Assembly: GCA_910577175.1 (NCBI GenBank)
Contig: CAJTLU010000008.1
Location: 62,001 to 126,000, forward strand
Direction: 5' to 3'
Source of the DNA: an uncultured Lachnospiraceae bacterium
GTDB lineage: Bacteria; Bacillota; Clostridia; Lachnospirales; Lachnospiraceae
DNA: 64,000 nucleotides
In this document: piece by piece, positions 55,774 to 62,542 of the stretch
How positions within the stretch are numbered: the stretch's first letter is position 1
Layout: each line of letters begins with the position of its first letter
Notes under the pieces: generated by a model
Seen by the model: the letters and a program-made list of their open reading frames with translations, nothing else
What the model was told of the DNA's origin: nothing
Database searches by the model: none
Made by a program: the position numbers and the translations under genes

Positions 55774-56097
55774 GTGACAAAAAAAGATATTGAACTTCTC
55801 AAAATCATCTGTGAAAATGGTGCAGTATGCAAGGTTGAAGACTTCCGACGCTTTGACATTTCTGCTGATTCCCGTTTACAAACGCTCTTAGGCCACGGCT
55901 ATGTAAAAAGACACCTCAAGGGCACCGATTCCCACTATGCCGGTGATTTCGAGATTACCGGTAAAGGGTTAGCCTTCTTGACCGATTACGCAGACGGAAG
56001 ACGTCGTTCTCTTCTCCACATGCTCCTTACCAATGTTGTTCTTCCAATTATCGTATCTTTTATTACTGCCTTGCTTACGGTATTATTTCTTCAATAA
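55774..56097 (+). CDS. Winged-helix protein with C-terminal membrane helix
   Basis: 107 residues from GTG 55774 (GGAAGGGGGAG upstream). A small winged-helix fold (about 1-75) with FEITGKGLAFL as the wing, then one membrane helix (about 85-106). Plus strand, facing the early genes. Function unknown. Confidence 0.6.
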   Translation: MTKKDIELLKIICENGAVCKVEDFRRFDISADSRLQTLLGHGYVKRHLKGTDSHYAGDFEITGKGLAFLTDYADGRRRSLLHMLLTNVVLPIIVSFITALLTVLFLQ

Positions 56098-56253
56098 CAT
56101 CCGTACAATGCAAACTGTGATAGGTGATACGATAAGCGAAATTAAGGTAGAGATACATGCTCGTATGATATCTGCACGTGTCTCTTCTCTTCTTTCCTCC
56201 TCCATCTCATGTGAGATTCTTTGCAACTTGTCCTTATCCTTCTTATCTTCCAT
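56083..56253 (-). CDS. Small membrane protein downstream of coupling repeat
   Basis: 56 residues: charged N-terminus (EDKKDKDKLQR), then one helix (about 34-52). Starts within repeat copy 2. Ends overlapping the convergent plus-strand gene by 15 bases. Confidence 0.5.
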   Translation of the reverse strand: MEDKKDKDKLQRISHEMEEERREETRADIIRACISTLISLIVSPITVCIVRMLLKK

Positions 56254-56309
56254 CCTTCTTCACCTCCTTTCTATACCTCCTGTAGTTCTTCTTTCTTTCC
56301 GTTGCCCAC
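56251..56309 (-). repeat. Repeated coupling sequence, copy 2
   Basis: Best copy: AGGAGGTATAGAAAGGAGG then TGAAGGATG. It contains the stop of one small gene and the ribosome site and start of the next. Confidence 0.7.
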
Positions 56310-56432
56310 TGCCTCCTCTTTTGCAATTACCATTCCCTCTGCAACCCCCAAGATATAACTTTGCTTTTCCCTGCTAAGCTTTGGCACAGTAATCGCTATC
56401 TTCTTAATAAGCTCCTTTTCTTTTTCGGACAT
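56271..56432 (-). CDS. Small early protein A1
   Basis: 53 residues from ATG 56432 (GGAAGTG upstream), ending KKEELQEV. The same C-terminal pattern occurs in the 54-residue protein at 57604-57768 (KKKEPQEV), so they are paralogues. Divergent from an XRE gene. Confidence 0.55.
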   Translation of the reverse strand: MSEKEKELIKKIAITVPKLSREKQSYILGVAEGMVIAKEEAVGNGKKEELQEV

Positions 56433-56451
56433 ATATCACACTTCCTTTCTT

Positions 56452-56519
56452 GTTGATTATACGACCATTATATGTCTAGTAACATGCAATGTCAAGAACT
56501 TTTTTGTTGACTACTCGAC
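56452..56519. promoter_or_regulatory. Paired operators and promoter before XRE1
   Basis: GTTGATTATACGAC (56452-56465) and GTTGACTACTCGAC (56506-56519) are two like palindromic sites. The second overlaps the -35 of TTGACT-17-TATAGT (56507-56535), so XRE1 likely represses itself. Confidence 0.65.
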
Positions 56520-56557
56520 TTTTTTTTGATATAGTATGTTTAAAGGAGGTATTTGCG

Positions 56558-56923
56558 TTGAAAGAAAGAATAAAAAAAATAAGGAGAGAAGCGGGATTAA
56601 CCCAAGAAAAGTTTGCCGAAAGATTAGGAATAAAGAGAAACACCGTTGCCACATATGAGACCGGAAAGAGCGAGCCTATGGACAATATCATTGTTTCTAT
56701 GTGCCGCGAGTTTGGAATAAACGAAGTGTGGCTTAGAAGTGGAAACGGCGAAATGAAAAAATCTCTTACCAAAAATCAAGAAATAGGTGCTTTTGCAAAT
56801 GAAGTGATGAAATTGCCAGACAAGGCATTTAAAAAAAGGTTTGTAAATGCGCTAAAAAAGCTCGATGAAAAGGACTGGGAAAGCCTAGAAAAGATTGCAA
56901 ATAAACTTTTGAGAGAGGACTGA
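56558..56923 (+). CDS. XRE-family repressor 1
   Basis: 121 residues from TTG 56558 (AAAGGAGG upstream). HTH at about 5-60 (LTQEKFAERLGIKRNTVATYETG), then WLRSGNGEM and a helical dimer domain. CI-like phage repressor. Divergent from A1 and convergent with a small gene. Confidence 0.85.
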   Translation: MKERIKKIRREAGLTQEKFAERLGIKRNTVATYETGKSEPMDNIIVSMCREFGINEVWLRSGNGEMKKSLTKNQEIGAFANEVMKLPDKAFKKRFVNALKKLDEKDWESLEKIANKLLRED

Positions 56924-56924
56924 C

Positions 56925-57059
56925 TTAGTCCTCTCTCGTCATGTTCTGAATAAACTGCAAAACTTGATTCAAAATCCATACATTCTCGATTTTATCTACC
57001 CTCTCAATAATACGCTTTTTGTAATCCCGTTCCTTCTGTGCTTCTTGAGCCTTAGTCAT
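56925..57059 (-). CDS. Small helical protein convergent with XRE1
   Basis: 44 residues from ATG 57059 (AGGAGGG upstream): KAQEAQKERDYKKRI onward. A similar protein (51 residues, MSILKKEQKEQDYK) lies in the same place relative to XRE3. Confidence 0.5.
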   Translation of the reverse strand: MTKAQEAQKERDYKKRIIERVDKIENVWILNQVLQFIQNMTRED

Positions 57060-57188
57060 CGTTTTTCCCTCCTTTCTGTTGCCTTTAACAATACTATATA
57101 TTGCTATAGGCAATTTGTCAAGTGTTTTTTCAACAAAAATGTTGACATAAGCAATCTTTTTTGATATGATACTATTCGAGGTGATGTT

Positions 57189-57509
57189 ATGATTTATGAA
57201 AGACTAAAAATTCTTTTAAAAGAACTTGGTATATCCCAACGTCAATTTGCAATGAAAATAAACCTTGATGCCGGTTACTTTTCCAGAATCATGCAGGGTA
57301 AAGTCAACCCGCCAAGCAGAATCCTCTTGCTTATTGAAAACATCTTTAATGTCAATAAAAATTGGTTGGAAAACGGCGAAGGAGAAATATTCTCTACACA
57401 AGGTTCTCTAGCCAAAAGGCAGGTTTTAGAATCCATTGACACACTTAGCGATGAGCAAGTTAATGCAGTTTCATCTTTCATAAAATATCTGACAAAAAAA
57501 GAGGACTAA
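57189..57509 (+). CDS. XRE-family repressor 2
   Basis: 106 residues from ATG 57189. HTH ISQRQFAMKINLDAGYFSRIM, then NWLENGEGEIF. Promoter TTGACA-17-TATGAT at 57142-57170, near consensus. Terminator GAGGAC/GTCCTC with seven T at 57501-57527. Confidence 0.85.
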   Translation: MIYERLKILLKELGISQRQFAMKINLDAGYFSRIMQGKVNPPSRILLLIENIFNVNKNWLENGEGEIFSTQGSLAKRQVLESIDTLSDEQVNAVSSFIKYLTKKED

Positions 57510-57526
57510 TCACCGTCCTCTTTTTT

Positions 57527-57586
57527 TCACAGGACTGTCTCTACCCTGTACTCAAGTCCTAAAATAGTAACCTTCTCCGGTAACAT
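57527..57586 (-). CDS. 19-residue peptide ORF
   Basis: MLPEKVTILGLEYRVETVL, started within repeat copy 3. Longer phage proteins begin like this, so it may be a truncated gene. Confidence 0.25.
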   Translation of the reverse strand: MLPEKVTILGLEYRVETVL

Positions 57587-57640
57587 CCTTCTTCACCTCC
57601 TTTCTATACCTCCTGTGGTTCTTTCTTCTTTCCGCCGTCC
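57584..57640 (-). repeat. Repeated coupling sequence, copy 3
   Basis: AGGAGGTATAGAAAGGAGG then TGAAGGATG, nearly identical to copy 2 over about 45 bases. Confidence 0.7.
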
Positions 57641-57768
57641 GCGATTTCTTTATCTCTCAGGGCTGAAAGATACACGATTGCCATTGTCTTGGTCTCTTCG
57701 GATAATGTGGCGAATAACTCCGATATTCGTTTTCCTTCGTCGATTTCTCTTCTTGTTCTTACTTGCAT
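57604..57768 (-). CDS. Small early protein A2
   Basis: 54 residues from ATG 57768 (AGGAGGTGAATGCG upstream). RISELFATLSEETKTMAIVYL helix, end KKKEPQEV. Paralogue of A1. Divergent from XRE3. Confidence 0.55.
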   Translation of the reverse strand: MQVRTRREIDEGKRISELFATLSEETKTMAIVYLSALRDKEIADGGKKKEPQEV

Positions 57769-57784
57769 CGCATTCACCTCCTTT

Positions 57785-57849
57785 GTTGGTATATTACTAT
57801 TATATGTTGGTAAATTTCTTTTGTCAAGCATTTTTTGTAATTTACCAAC
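57785..57849. promoter_or_regulatory. Operator half-sites before XRE3
   Basis: GTTGGTA at 57785 and 57806 and its complement TACCAAC at 57843, in the divergent region between A2 and XRE3. Confidence 0.5.
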
Positions 57850-57904
57850 ATTCATATTGATTTTCTTTGATTTTCGTGTTACTATTATCTAAAAGGAGGC
57901 TCCC

Positions 57905-58267
57905 ATGAACGATAGAATTAAAGAGATAAGAAAAAAAGAAAATCTCTCTCAACAAAAGTTTGCTGATAAGCTGGGGATTGCAAGAGGAAACATAGCAGCT
58001 TATGAGGTAGGAAAAAATGCTCCGAGTGATGCTGTCATTGCTTTGCTATGCACAAAATTTAATATCAATGAGACATGGTTGCGAACCGGAGTGGGAGAAA
58101 TGTACCAACATACAGAAACCGACGACTACTCCGAAATCTCCACTTTAATCGGCGAGAAAGACCCTAAAGCAAAACAAGCTATTATTGACTACTGGAAGCT
58201 GTCAGAGGACGATAAGAAGCTTTTTTGGCAATTCGTAGAAAAGTTTTTAAAAGGAGCGAGAGATTAA
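57905..58267 (+). CDS. XRE-family repressor 3
   Basis: 120 residues from ATG 57905 (AAAAGGAGG upstream). HTH LSQQKFADKLGIARGNIAAYEVG, then WLRTGVGEM. Same length and build as XRE1, so probably a paralogue from module duplication or from another phage. Confidence 0.85.
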   Translation: MNDRIKEIRKKENLSQQKFADKLGIARGNIAAYEVGKNAPSDAVIALLCTKFNINETWLRTGVGEMYQHTETDDYSEISTLIGEKDPKAKQAIIDYWKLSEDDKKLFWQFVEKFLKGARD

Positions 58268-58419
58268 CCCTCCCGCTCCTTCTCTTTGAGAATTTCGAAA
58301 TGTGTTTTTACAACCGTATAGATTTTTACTAAAACTTCTTGATTCTCAATCTTTCCTACAAGTTCGTTAATAAGTGCCTTGTAGTCTTGTTCCTTTTGTT
58401 CTTTTTTCAATATACTCAT
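58264..58419 (-). CDS. Small helical protein convergent with XRE3
   Basis: 51 residues from ATG 58419 (CAGGGAGAT upstream), MSILKKEQKEQDYKALI onward. Counterpart of the gene at 56925-57059. Confidence 0.5.
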   Translation of the reverse strand: MSILKKEQKEQDYKALINELVGKIENQEVLVKIYTVVKTHFEILKEKEREG

Positions 58420-58480
58420 CTCCCTGTAAATTGTAAACGCATGTTCTATGTACCAATTTTAGCAAACATTTGTTCGATTG

Positions 58481-58558
58481 TCAATGCATGATGCTGACTT
58501 CATCTTGTAATACCCCCTTCTGCTGTTCCTTTTGTTCTTTCTTCCGTTTGTTTTCCAT
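58481..58558 (-). CDS. 25-residue basic peptide
   Basis: MENKRKKEQKEQQKG onward, with GAGGAGGG upstream of the ATG. Its KKEQKEQ core is shared with the neighbour at 58264-58419. Confidence 0.35.
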   Translation of the reverse strand: MENKRKKEQKEQQKGVLQDEVSIMH

Positions 58559-58608
58559 GCTACCCTCCTCGTTTGTATTCTTTGGTTTCTTTTGTGAACC
58601 CACCCCCT

Positions 58609-58774
58609 ATATGTATAACGAAATTCAGAGGTGATTCCTCACGTCACTTTGCCATTTCCCTTAAAAGAAAATAGGAAGTTCGTACATTTGTTCTGCCTAT
58701 TTTTTTGCATACCCCTCCTGTCGCGTAAACTTTTTAATATATATATAACGAATCTCAAAGGCAAAAACTCACGT
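58609..58774. repeat. Paired direct repeats TATAACGAA..AGG..CTCACGT
   Basis: Two copies of about 37 bases, at 58609-58644 and 58738-58774. Between them is a hairpin AAAATAGG/CCTATTTT with seven T (58668-58705). No gene is seen from 58559 to 58804. Confidence 0.5.
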
Positions 58775-58782
58775 AAAAAGCC

Positions 58783-58818
58783 GTTCTAAATATAGAACTG
58801 CCGTTCATGTTATAGAAC
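58783..58818. promoter_or_regulatory. Two 16-bp palindromes 20 bases apart
   Basis: GTTCTAAATATAGAAC (58783-58798, perfect) and GTTCATGTTATAGAAC (58803-58818). The centres are exactly 20 bases apart. The second overlaps the end of the XRE4 gene. Confidence 0.55.
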
Positions 58819-59014
58819 GCACAGTGTAAAGGCTTTCCACTGGAACTTCGAGCACTGCCGCCATCTGTACAAGCATATACAGTGTTGGGTGTACTTGGTC
58901 GTGAGCCACATACCAGATATAGCTTTTTGATACATTCACTCTCCTTGCTAACTCGCTCAAGGACAAATTTTTCTGTTCTACAACAGCCGCCAAATTGTAA
59001 GTTACTGTTATCAT
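58805..59014 (-). CDS. Small XRE-family regulator 4
   Basis: 69 residues. HTH LSLSELARRVNVSKSYIWYV. Cro-like in size. Confidence 0.8.
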   Translation of the reverse strand: MITVTYNLAAVVEQKNLSLSELARRVNVSKSYIWYVAHDQVHPTLYMLVQMAAVLEVPVESLYTVRSIT

Positions 59015-59061
59015 ACCATTTCTCCTTTTTTCGTAGCGTATCCAGTATTTCCGAAAAGATG

Positions 59062-59090
59062 TTGCAAAAAATTGGAAAAAGTGGTATTAT
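59062..59090 (+). promoter_or_regulatory. Promoter of the lipoprotein gene
   Basis: TTGCAA, 17 bases, TATTAT, 39 bases before the ATG. Confidence 0.6.
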
Positions 59091-59129
59091 TTGGCATATG
59101 TTACCGTATAACGAAGGAGGATTTAAACA

Positions 59130-60104
59130 ATGAAAAAGAAACTATCAGTCTTACTCGCTGCATGCAGCATCTTCGCTTTGGCAGGTTGTACTGTCGTCCC
59201 TGCTGAGTCTCCGGACCCAACCGTCCCTGCATCTGTCTCAGAAAAAACACCTACTCCACCAAAATACTCTGAGAACACCCCTGTTCCGACAGCACCGGAA
59301 ACTACTCCTACGACAGAACCTACTGCTACTACAGCTCCAACACCAACGTCTGAGCCGAAGGGTGTCACCATTGAGGAATCTGTTATCTATAATGAAGGCG
59401 GGATTGTTATTACCGTGAAAGGATTTGATAAAGAATCCCTTTTCGGTCCGCAAATCAAGCTTCTTGTAGAAAATAACAGTGACAAAAACATTACCGTGCA
59501 AACACAAAACAGTTCCATCAATGGGTACATGATTCCATTCATTTTCTCATGTGATGTTGCAGCCGGCAAGAAAAGTAATGATTCCCTGACTGTTCAGTCC
59601 GGAGAAATGAAAGATAGCGGTATTACTACTATAGCCGATATAGAGTTTTCACTGCATATCTTCTGTTCAGACGACTGGGAAACAATTACCAATTCTGAGA
59701 TGATTCATCTGCAAACCAGTGCTGCTTCATCGTATGTCCAGCAGTACGACGATTCCGGATTCACTATGTACGACGATAATAATCTCAAAGTTATTGCTAA
59801 AGGGATTGTGGACAAGGCTCTCGGTCCTGCCCTTATGCTCTACGTTGAAAATAACTCTGAACAGCCTATTGTAGTTCAATCAAAAGACACTTCTGTAAAC
59901 GGTTTTATGGTTTCTTCGCTTATGTCAATCGAAGTCAGACCTGGCAAGAAAGCTGTGGATACAATGACTTTTATGAACTCTGATTTAGAAGATAATGATA
60001 TCACCAAAATTACAGAAATCGAAACAGTTTTACACTTCTTCGACCCGGATTCATGGGATAGTAAAAGAATTGATAGTAATCCTATCACTATAACCTTTGA
60101 GTAA
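59130..60104 (+). CDS. Prophage lipoprotein with two repeated domains
   Basis: 324 residues from ATG 59130 (GAAGGAGG upstream). Lipobox FALAGC with Cys at about 20; Thr/Pro-rich spacer (about 25-75); then two similar domains of about 110 residues, each with LLVENNS or LYVENNS, a (I/V)NG(Y/F)M segment, PGKK or AGKK, and DxWxS or DDWET. Own promoter and terminator: a lysogenic conversion gene. Confidence 0.8.
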   Translation: MKKKLSVLLAACSIFALAGCTVVPAESPDPTVPASVSEKTPTPPKYSENTPVPTAPETTPTTEPTATTAPTPTSEPKGVTIEESVIYNEGGIVITVKGFDKESLFGPQIKLLVENNSDKNITVQTQNSSINGYMIPFIFSCDVAAGKKSNDSLTVQSGEMKDSGITTIADIEFSLHIFCSDDWETITNSEMIHLQTSAASSYVQQYDDSGFTMYDDNNLKVIAKGIVDKALGPALMLYVENNSEQPIVVQSKDTSVNGFMVSSLMSIEVRPGKKAVDTMTFMNSDLEDNDITKITEIETVLHFFDPDSWDSKRIDSNPITITFE

Positions 60105-60125
60105 AATGCTAGAAATGGTATAAAT

Positions 60126-60153
60126 AAAAAGAGCCAAAAATGGCTCTTTTTAT
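60126..60153 (+). terminator. Terminator of the lipoprotein gene
   Basis: AAAAAGAGCCA/TGGCTCTTTTT with a 4-base loop; can serve both facing lipoprotein genes. Confidence 0.8.
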
Positions 60154-60160
60154 TTCCTCT

Positions 60161-60580
60161 TTACTGAAAAGAATCGAAAGCATCAATTATTTCTTGGGAC
60201 GGCTCTCCCATTAAAAAGAATTTACCATTTACGGAAACGGCTTTCACAAAAAATCCTTCCATTCCCTTTATCGGAACCTCTTCTCCAGCAGATAATTTAG
60301 TATATTCTTCTGAATCCGTATCATATACATATATTTCTGTGTTAGATTCCAAATACTTAAATCCATCAATTGCTCCGATCATTTCAGCAGCCGTTTTAGT
60401 CTTTTCTCCGGATAACACATTTTTTTCTTTCAGAAACTGTTCTACATCATCAAGAGTTTTTTCCTGAGTTTGATTTTTTAAATCATTCCCCTTTTCATTA
60501 TCTCCGCCACTTCCGCAAGCTAGTACAACGCCTGCTGAAATTGCAAGTAGAACAAAAAACATTAATAACTTCTTTTTCAT
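60161..60580 (-). CDS. Second prophage lipoprotein
   Basis: 139 residues from ATG 60580 (GGAGG upstream). Lipobox VVLACGSGG. Acidic soluble domain with IYVYDTDSEEY. Convergent with the other lipoprotein. Not recognised. Confidence 0.7.
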   Translation of the reverse strand: MKKKLLMFFVLLAISAGVVLACGSGGDNEKGNDLKNQTQEKTLDDVEQFLKEKNVLSGEKTKTAAEMIGAIDGFKYLESNTEIYVYDTDSEEYTKLSAGEEVPIKGMEGFFVKAVSVNGKFFLMGEPSQEIIDAFDSFQ

Positions 60581-60715
60581 TTTTAAATCCTCCATGCATT
60601 TTCCCATATTATACCATATAAAAAACCGGTTTTCAACATTTATCCTAAAAAATAGACTGTTTCCGCTTGCTTTTGCTCTCCAATAATGATACTCTAAGAA
60701 TATACTTTCATGTGT

Positions 60716-60803
60716 ATATTCCCCGCGTAGGCGGGGGGTGCTCCGTTATGGAGCTATATGATTCCAAAAATAAAAGGCATGTGCCACCTGCATATGCCTT
60801 TTT
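60716..60803. ncRNA. Solitary type I-E CRISPR-repeat-like hairpin plus terminator
   Basis: ATATTCCCCGC-GTAG-GCGGGG then GGTGCTCC (60716-60744) matches the type I-E repeat pattern TTCCCCGCNNNNGCGGGGGTGATCC apart from one extra G and one A to C change. A second small hairpin GCTCC/GGAGC and a 9-bp terminator AAAAGGCAT/ATGCCTTTT (60772-60802) follow. There is no second repeat or cas gene. The gap 60581-60939 holds nothing else. Confidence 0.45.
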
Positions 60804-60939
60804 GCATTACCTATAAACCTACATGTCTACTGCTATCCTAATAGATGAACAGCCTATTCTTTCATCTTTTCTTCCAGCCATTGGTCAAAATTTCCCTCTG
60901 GATTCTTTTTTAAATATGTTCTTCTCATGCTCTTATAAC

Positions 60940-61278
60940 TTATTGTGTGTACGGATGTGATATGCCTAACCTAACTAGACAAATTTTGTATGCTTTGAAG
61001 TAATAAATCATTGCAGTTTCATACTTCTCCTGCTCCGCATATACCACTGCCAGATTATTATAGCTTGTAGCTGTATCCGGATGTTCCTCCCCTAGTACCT
61101 TCTCCCTTATCCGCAGAGCCTTCTTATGCAGTTCCTCTGCCTTCCCGTACTCCCCCTGCTCCCTATGCACCACTGCCAGATTATTATAACTCGTGGCTGT
61201 AGCCGGATGTTCCTCCCCTAGTACCTTCTCCCTTATCCGCAGGACCTTTCTATACAGTTCCTCTGCCTTCCTCTGCCT
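60940..61278 (-). pseudogene. TPR-repeat gene remnant, 5'-truncated
   Basis: Open frame of 112 codons without a start at its head; a GTG at 61173 could restart it. Two and a half kinesin-light-chain-type TPR units: GEEHPATATSYNNLAVV, then GEEHPDTATSYNNLAVV. Its beginning lies in the end of the next gene, so a deletion has fused the two. Confidence 0.75.
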
Positions 61279-61418
61279 TTATTAATAACCCTGGAATGGT
61301 CATCACGATTGCCGCAATGAAATGTCTGCGAAAGCTTAACCACCTTACCCGCCGTAAAAACAGATACCAGCAACCCCGCTATGGAGCATACTCCACAGAT
61401 AATTTCAAACAATTCCAT
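61233..61418 (-). CDS. Small membrane protein with foreign tail
   Basis: 61 residues from ATG 61418 (AAAGGAGG upstream). FEIICGVCSIAGLLVSVF helix, TAGKVVKLSQ, DDHSRVINKG. After VINKG the reading enters TPR DNA in another frame and ends. Relatives keep a polar tail here. Confidence 0.6.
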   Translation of the reverse strand: MELFEIICGVCSIAGLLVSVFTAGKVVKLSQTFHCGNRDDHSRVINKGRGRQRNCIERSCG

Positions 61419-61527
61419 CCTTTGCCTCCTTTCGTATCCCTTTGCCATTTTCTGCCTTAATTTTACAAAAAAATCCCAAAAAAATTAATAGCAAAACTAA
61501 CATATTTTCCCAAACTGCAATAAGCAG

Positions 61528-61642
61528 TTTCCAAAAGCGGGGCACTGTGTTATAATTCACTTGTCTAGAGAGAATTATAGCCAGTTGAGCAGTGTAACCA
61601 CTTTTCAACAAGCGACCAAGTACCTTGTGTGCTTGGTTTTTT
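61528..61642 (+). ncRNA. Possible small RNA facing the membrane-protein leader
   Basis: A TATAAT at 61551-61556 (weak -35 TTTCCA) and a terminator ACCAAG/CTTGGT with six T at 61615-61642 predict a plus-strand RNA of about 80 bases. It is antisense to DNA just upstream of the small membrane gene. The gap 61419-61719 has no convincing protein gene. Confidence 0.35.
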
Positions 61643-61719
61643 CTATGTAAAGGATTTCTCATATACATCTTCCTGTATCCGAATCTCGCGTTTTACTGTG
61701 TTCCTTACTTATTTTCCCA

Positions 61720-61748
61720 TTGACATTACGTAATTTATGTAATACTAT
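61720..61748 (+). promoter_or_regulatory. hicAB promoter and operator
   Basis: TTGACA-17-TACTAT. Between the boxes lies ATTACGTAAT (perfect palindrome, 61725-61734) followed by TTATGTAAT, a likely HicB site. Confidence 0.65.
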
Positions 61749-61771
61749 AGAATTATAGAGGAGGTAACCAA

Positions 61772-61948
61772 GTGAAACGGAGGGATTTAATAAAAAAATT
61801 GGAAGCTGCCGGATATAAATTAGACCGGGATGATGGCGGTCATACTATCTACGAAAAAAATGGCAGCCGTCCGGTTCAGGTTCCAAGGCACAGGGAGATA
61901 AACGAGCTCACCGCAAAGTCAATTCTTAAAGCTGCAGGGCTGAAATGA
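61772..61948 (+). CDS. hicA: HicA toxin
   Basis: 58 residues from GTG 61772 (GAGGAGG upstream). dsRBD-like fold; RRDLIKKLEAAGY, catalytic His in GGHTIYEK, PVQVPRH, LTAKSILKAAG. Cleaves mRNA when free. Confidence 0.92.
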   Translation: MKRRDLIKKLEAAGYKLDRDDGGHTIYEKNGSRPVQVPRHREINELTAKSILKAAGLK

Positions 61949-61983
61949 AGCCCCGCTCCCTAAAATATCAAAGGAGGTTTCTT

Positions 61984-62364
61984 ATGGCAGAATATGTATA
62001 TCCGGCTATCTTCCATCCAAACGAGGACGGCTCTTTTACCATCACTTATCCTGATTTGCCTGGCTGTATCAGCGAAGGAAAAACGCTGGGAAATGCGATG
62101 TATATGGCACAGGCAGCCTTAACACAATGGATTGATTATCTTTTAGACAAAAGCCAGGTCATCCCACCGGCAAGCGCCTTAAAAGACATCGAAACCGCAC
62201 CAGAGGAATTTGTAAACTTAATCCGTGCCGATGTCAAGGACGGTCGTGCTGTAAAGCGCACTGTCAGTATACCAAAGTGGATGGATGATAAAGTAGCCGA
62301 ATCCGGCTTAAGTCTTTCCCGTGTACTGCAGGATGCCTTAAAAGAAAGGCTGCATGTCGGATAA
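61984..62364 (+). CDS. hicB: HicB antitoxin
   Basis: 126 residues from ATG 61984, chosen because AAAGGAGG lies 6 bases before it. RNase H-like part FTITYPDLPGC and a C-terminal ribbon-helix-helix TVSIPKWMDDKVAESG. Neutralises HicA and binds the promoter. Confidence 0.93.
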   Translation: MAEYVYPAIFHPNEDGSFTITYPDLPGCISEGKTLGNAMYMAQAALTQWIDYLLDKSQVIPPASALKDIETAPEEFVNLIRADVKDGRAVKRTVSIPKWMDDKVAESGLSLSRVLQDALKERLHVG

Positions 62365-62368
62365 ATCC

Positions 62369-62400
62369 ACTGTCCCGCTTATACAATGTGGGACGGTTTT
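62369..62400 (+). terminator. Terminator of hicAB
   Basis: ACTGTCCC/GGGACGGT stem, then TTTT. Confidence 0.6.
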
Positions 62401-62454
62401 CCCGCACATGCGAGGTGATTCCCCAGCCCCAGATAACGAGGCAGTCTCCTGTGT

Positions 62455-62501
62455 TATAATGAATAAACCGCCCCGTTGTCTGCGTACCGGGCGGTTTATT
62501 C
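62455..62501 (+). promoter_or_regulatory. Promoter and 5' hairpin of int
   Basis: TATAAT (62455-62460) is followed at once by a perfect 13-bp stem GAATAAACCGCCC/GGGCGGTTTATTC (62461-62501). The hairpin would cap the int mRNA or end transcripts from the left; no clear -35 box. Confidence 0.5.
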
Positions 62502-62542
62502 GTACACTTGGAAGTGCAATTTTCTCAGAAAGGAAGTGCTTT

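Noticed and set aside
61405..61668. 87-codon minus-strand frame
   Set aside because: No ribosome site; it overlaps the predicted RNA and the real start of the 61-residue membrane protein in another frame.
61945..62364. Longer HicB start at 61945
   Set aside because: It would overlap the end of hicA, whereas ATG 61984 has AAAGGAGG at ideal spacing and the normal HicB N-terminus.
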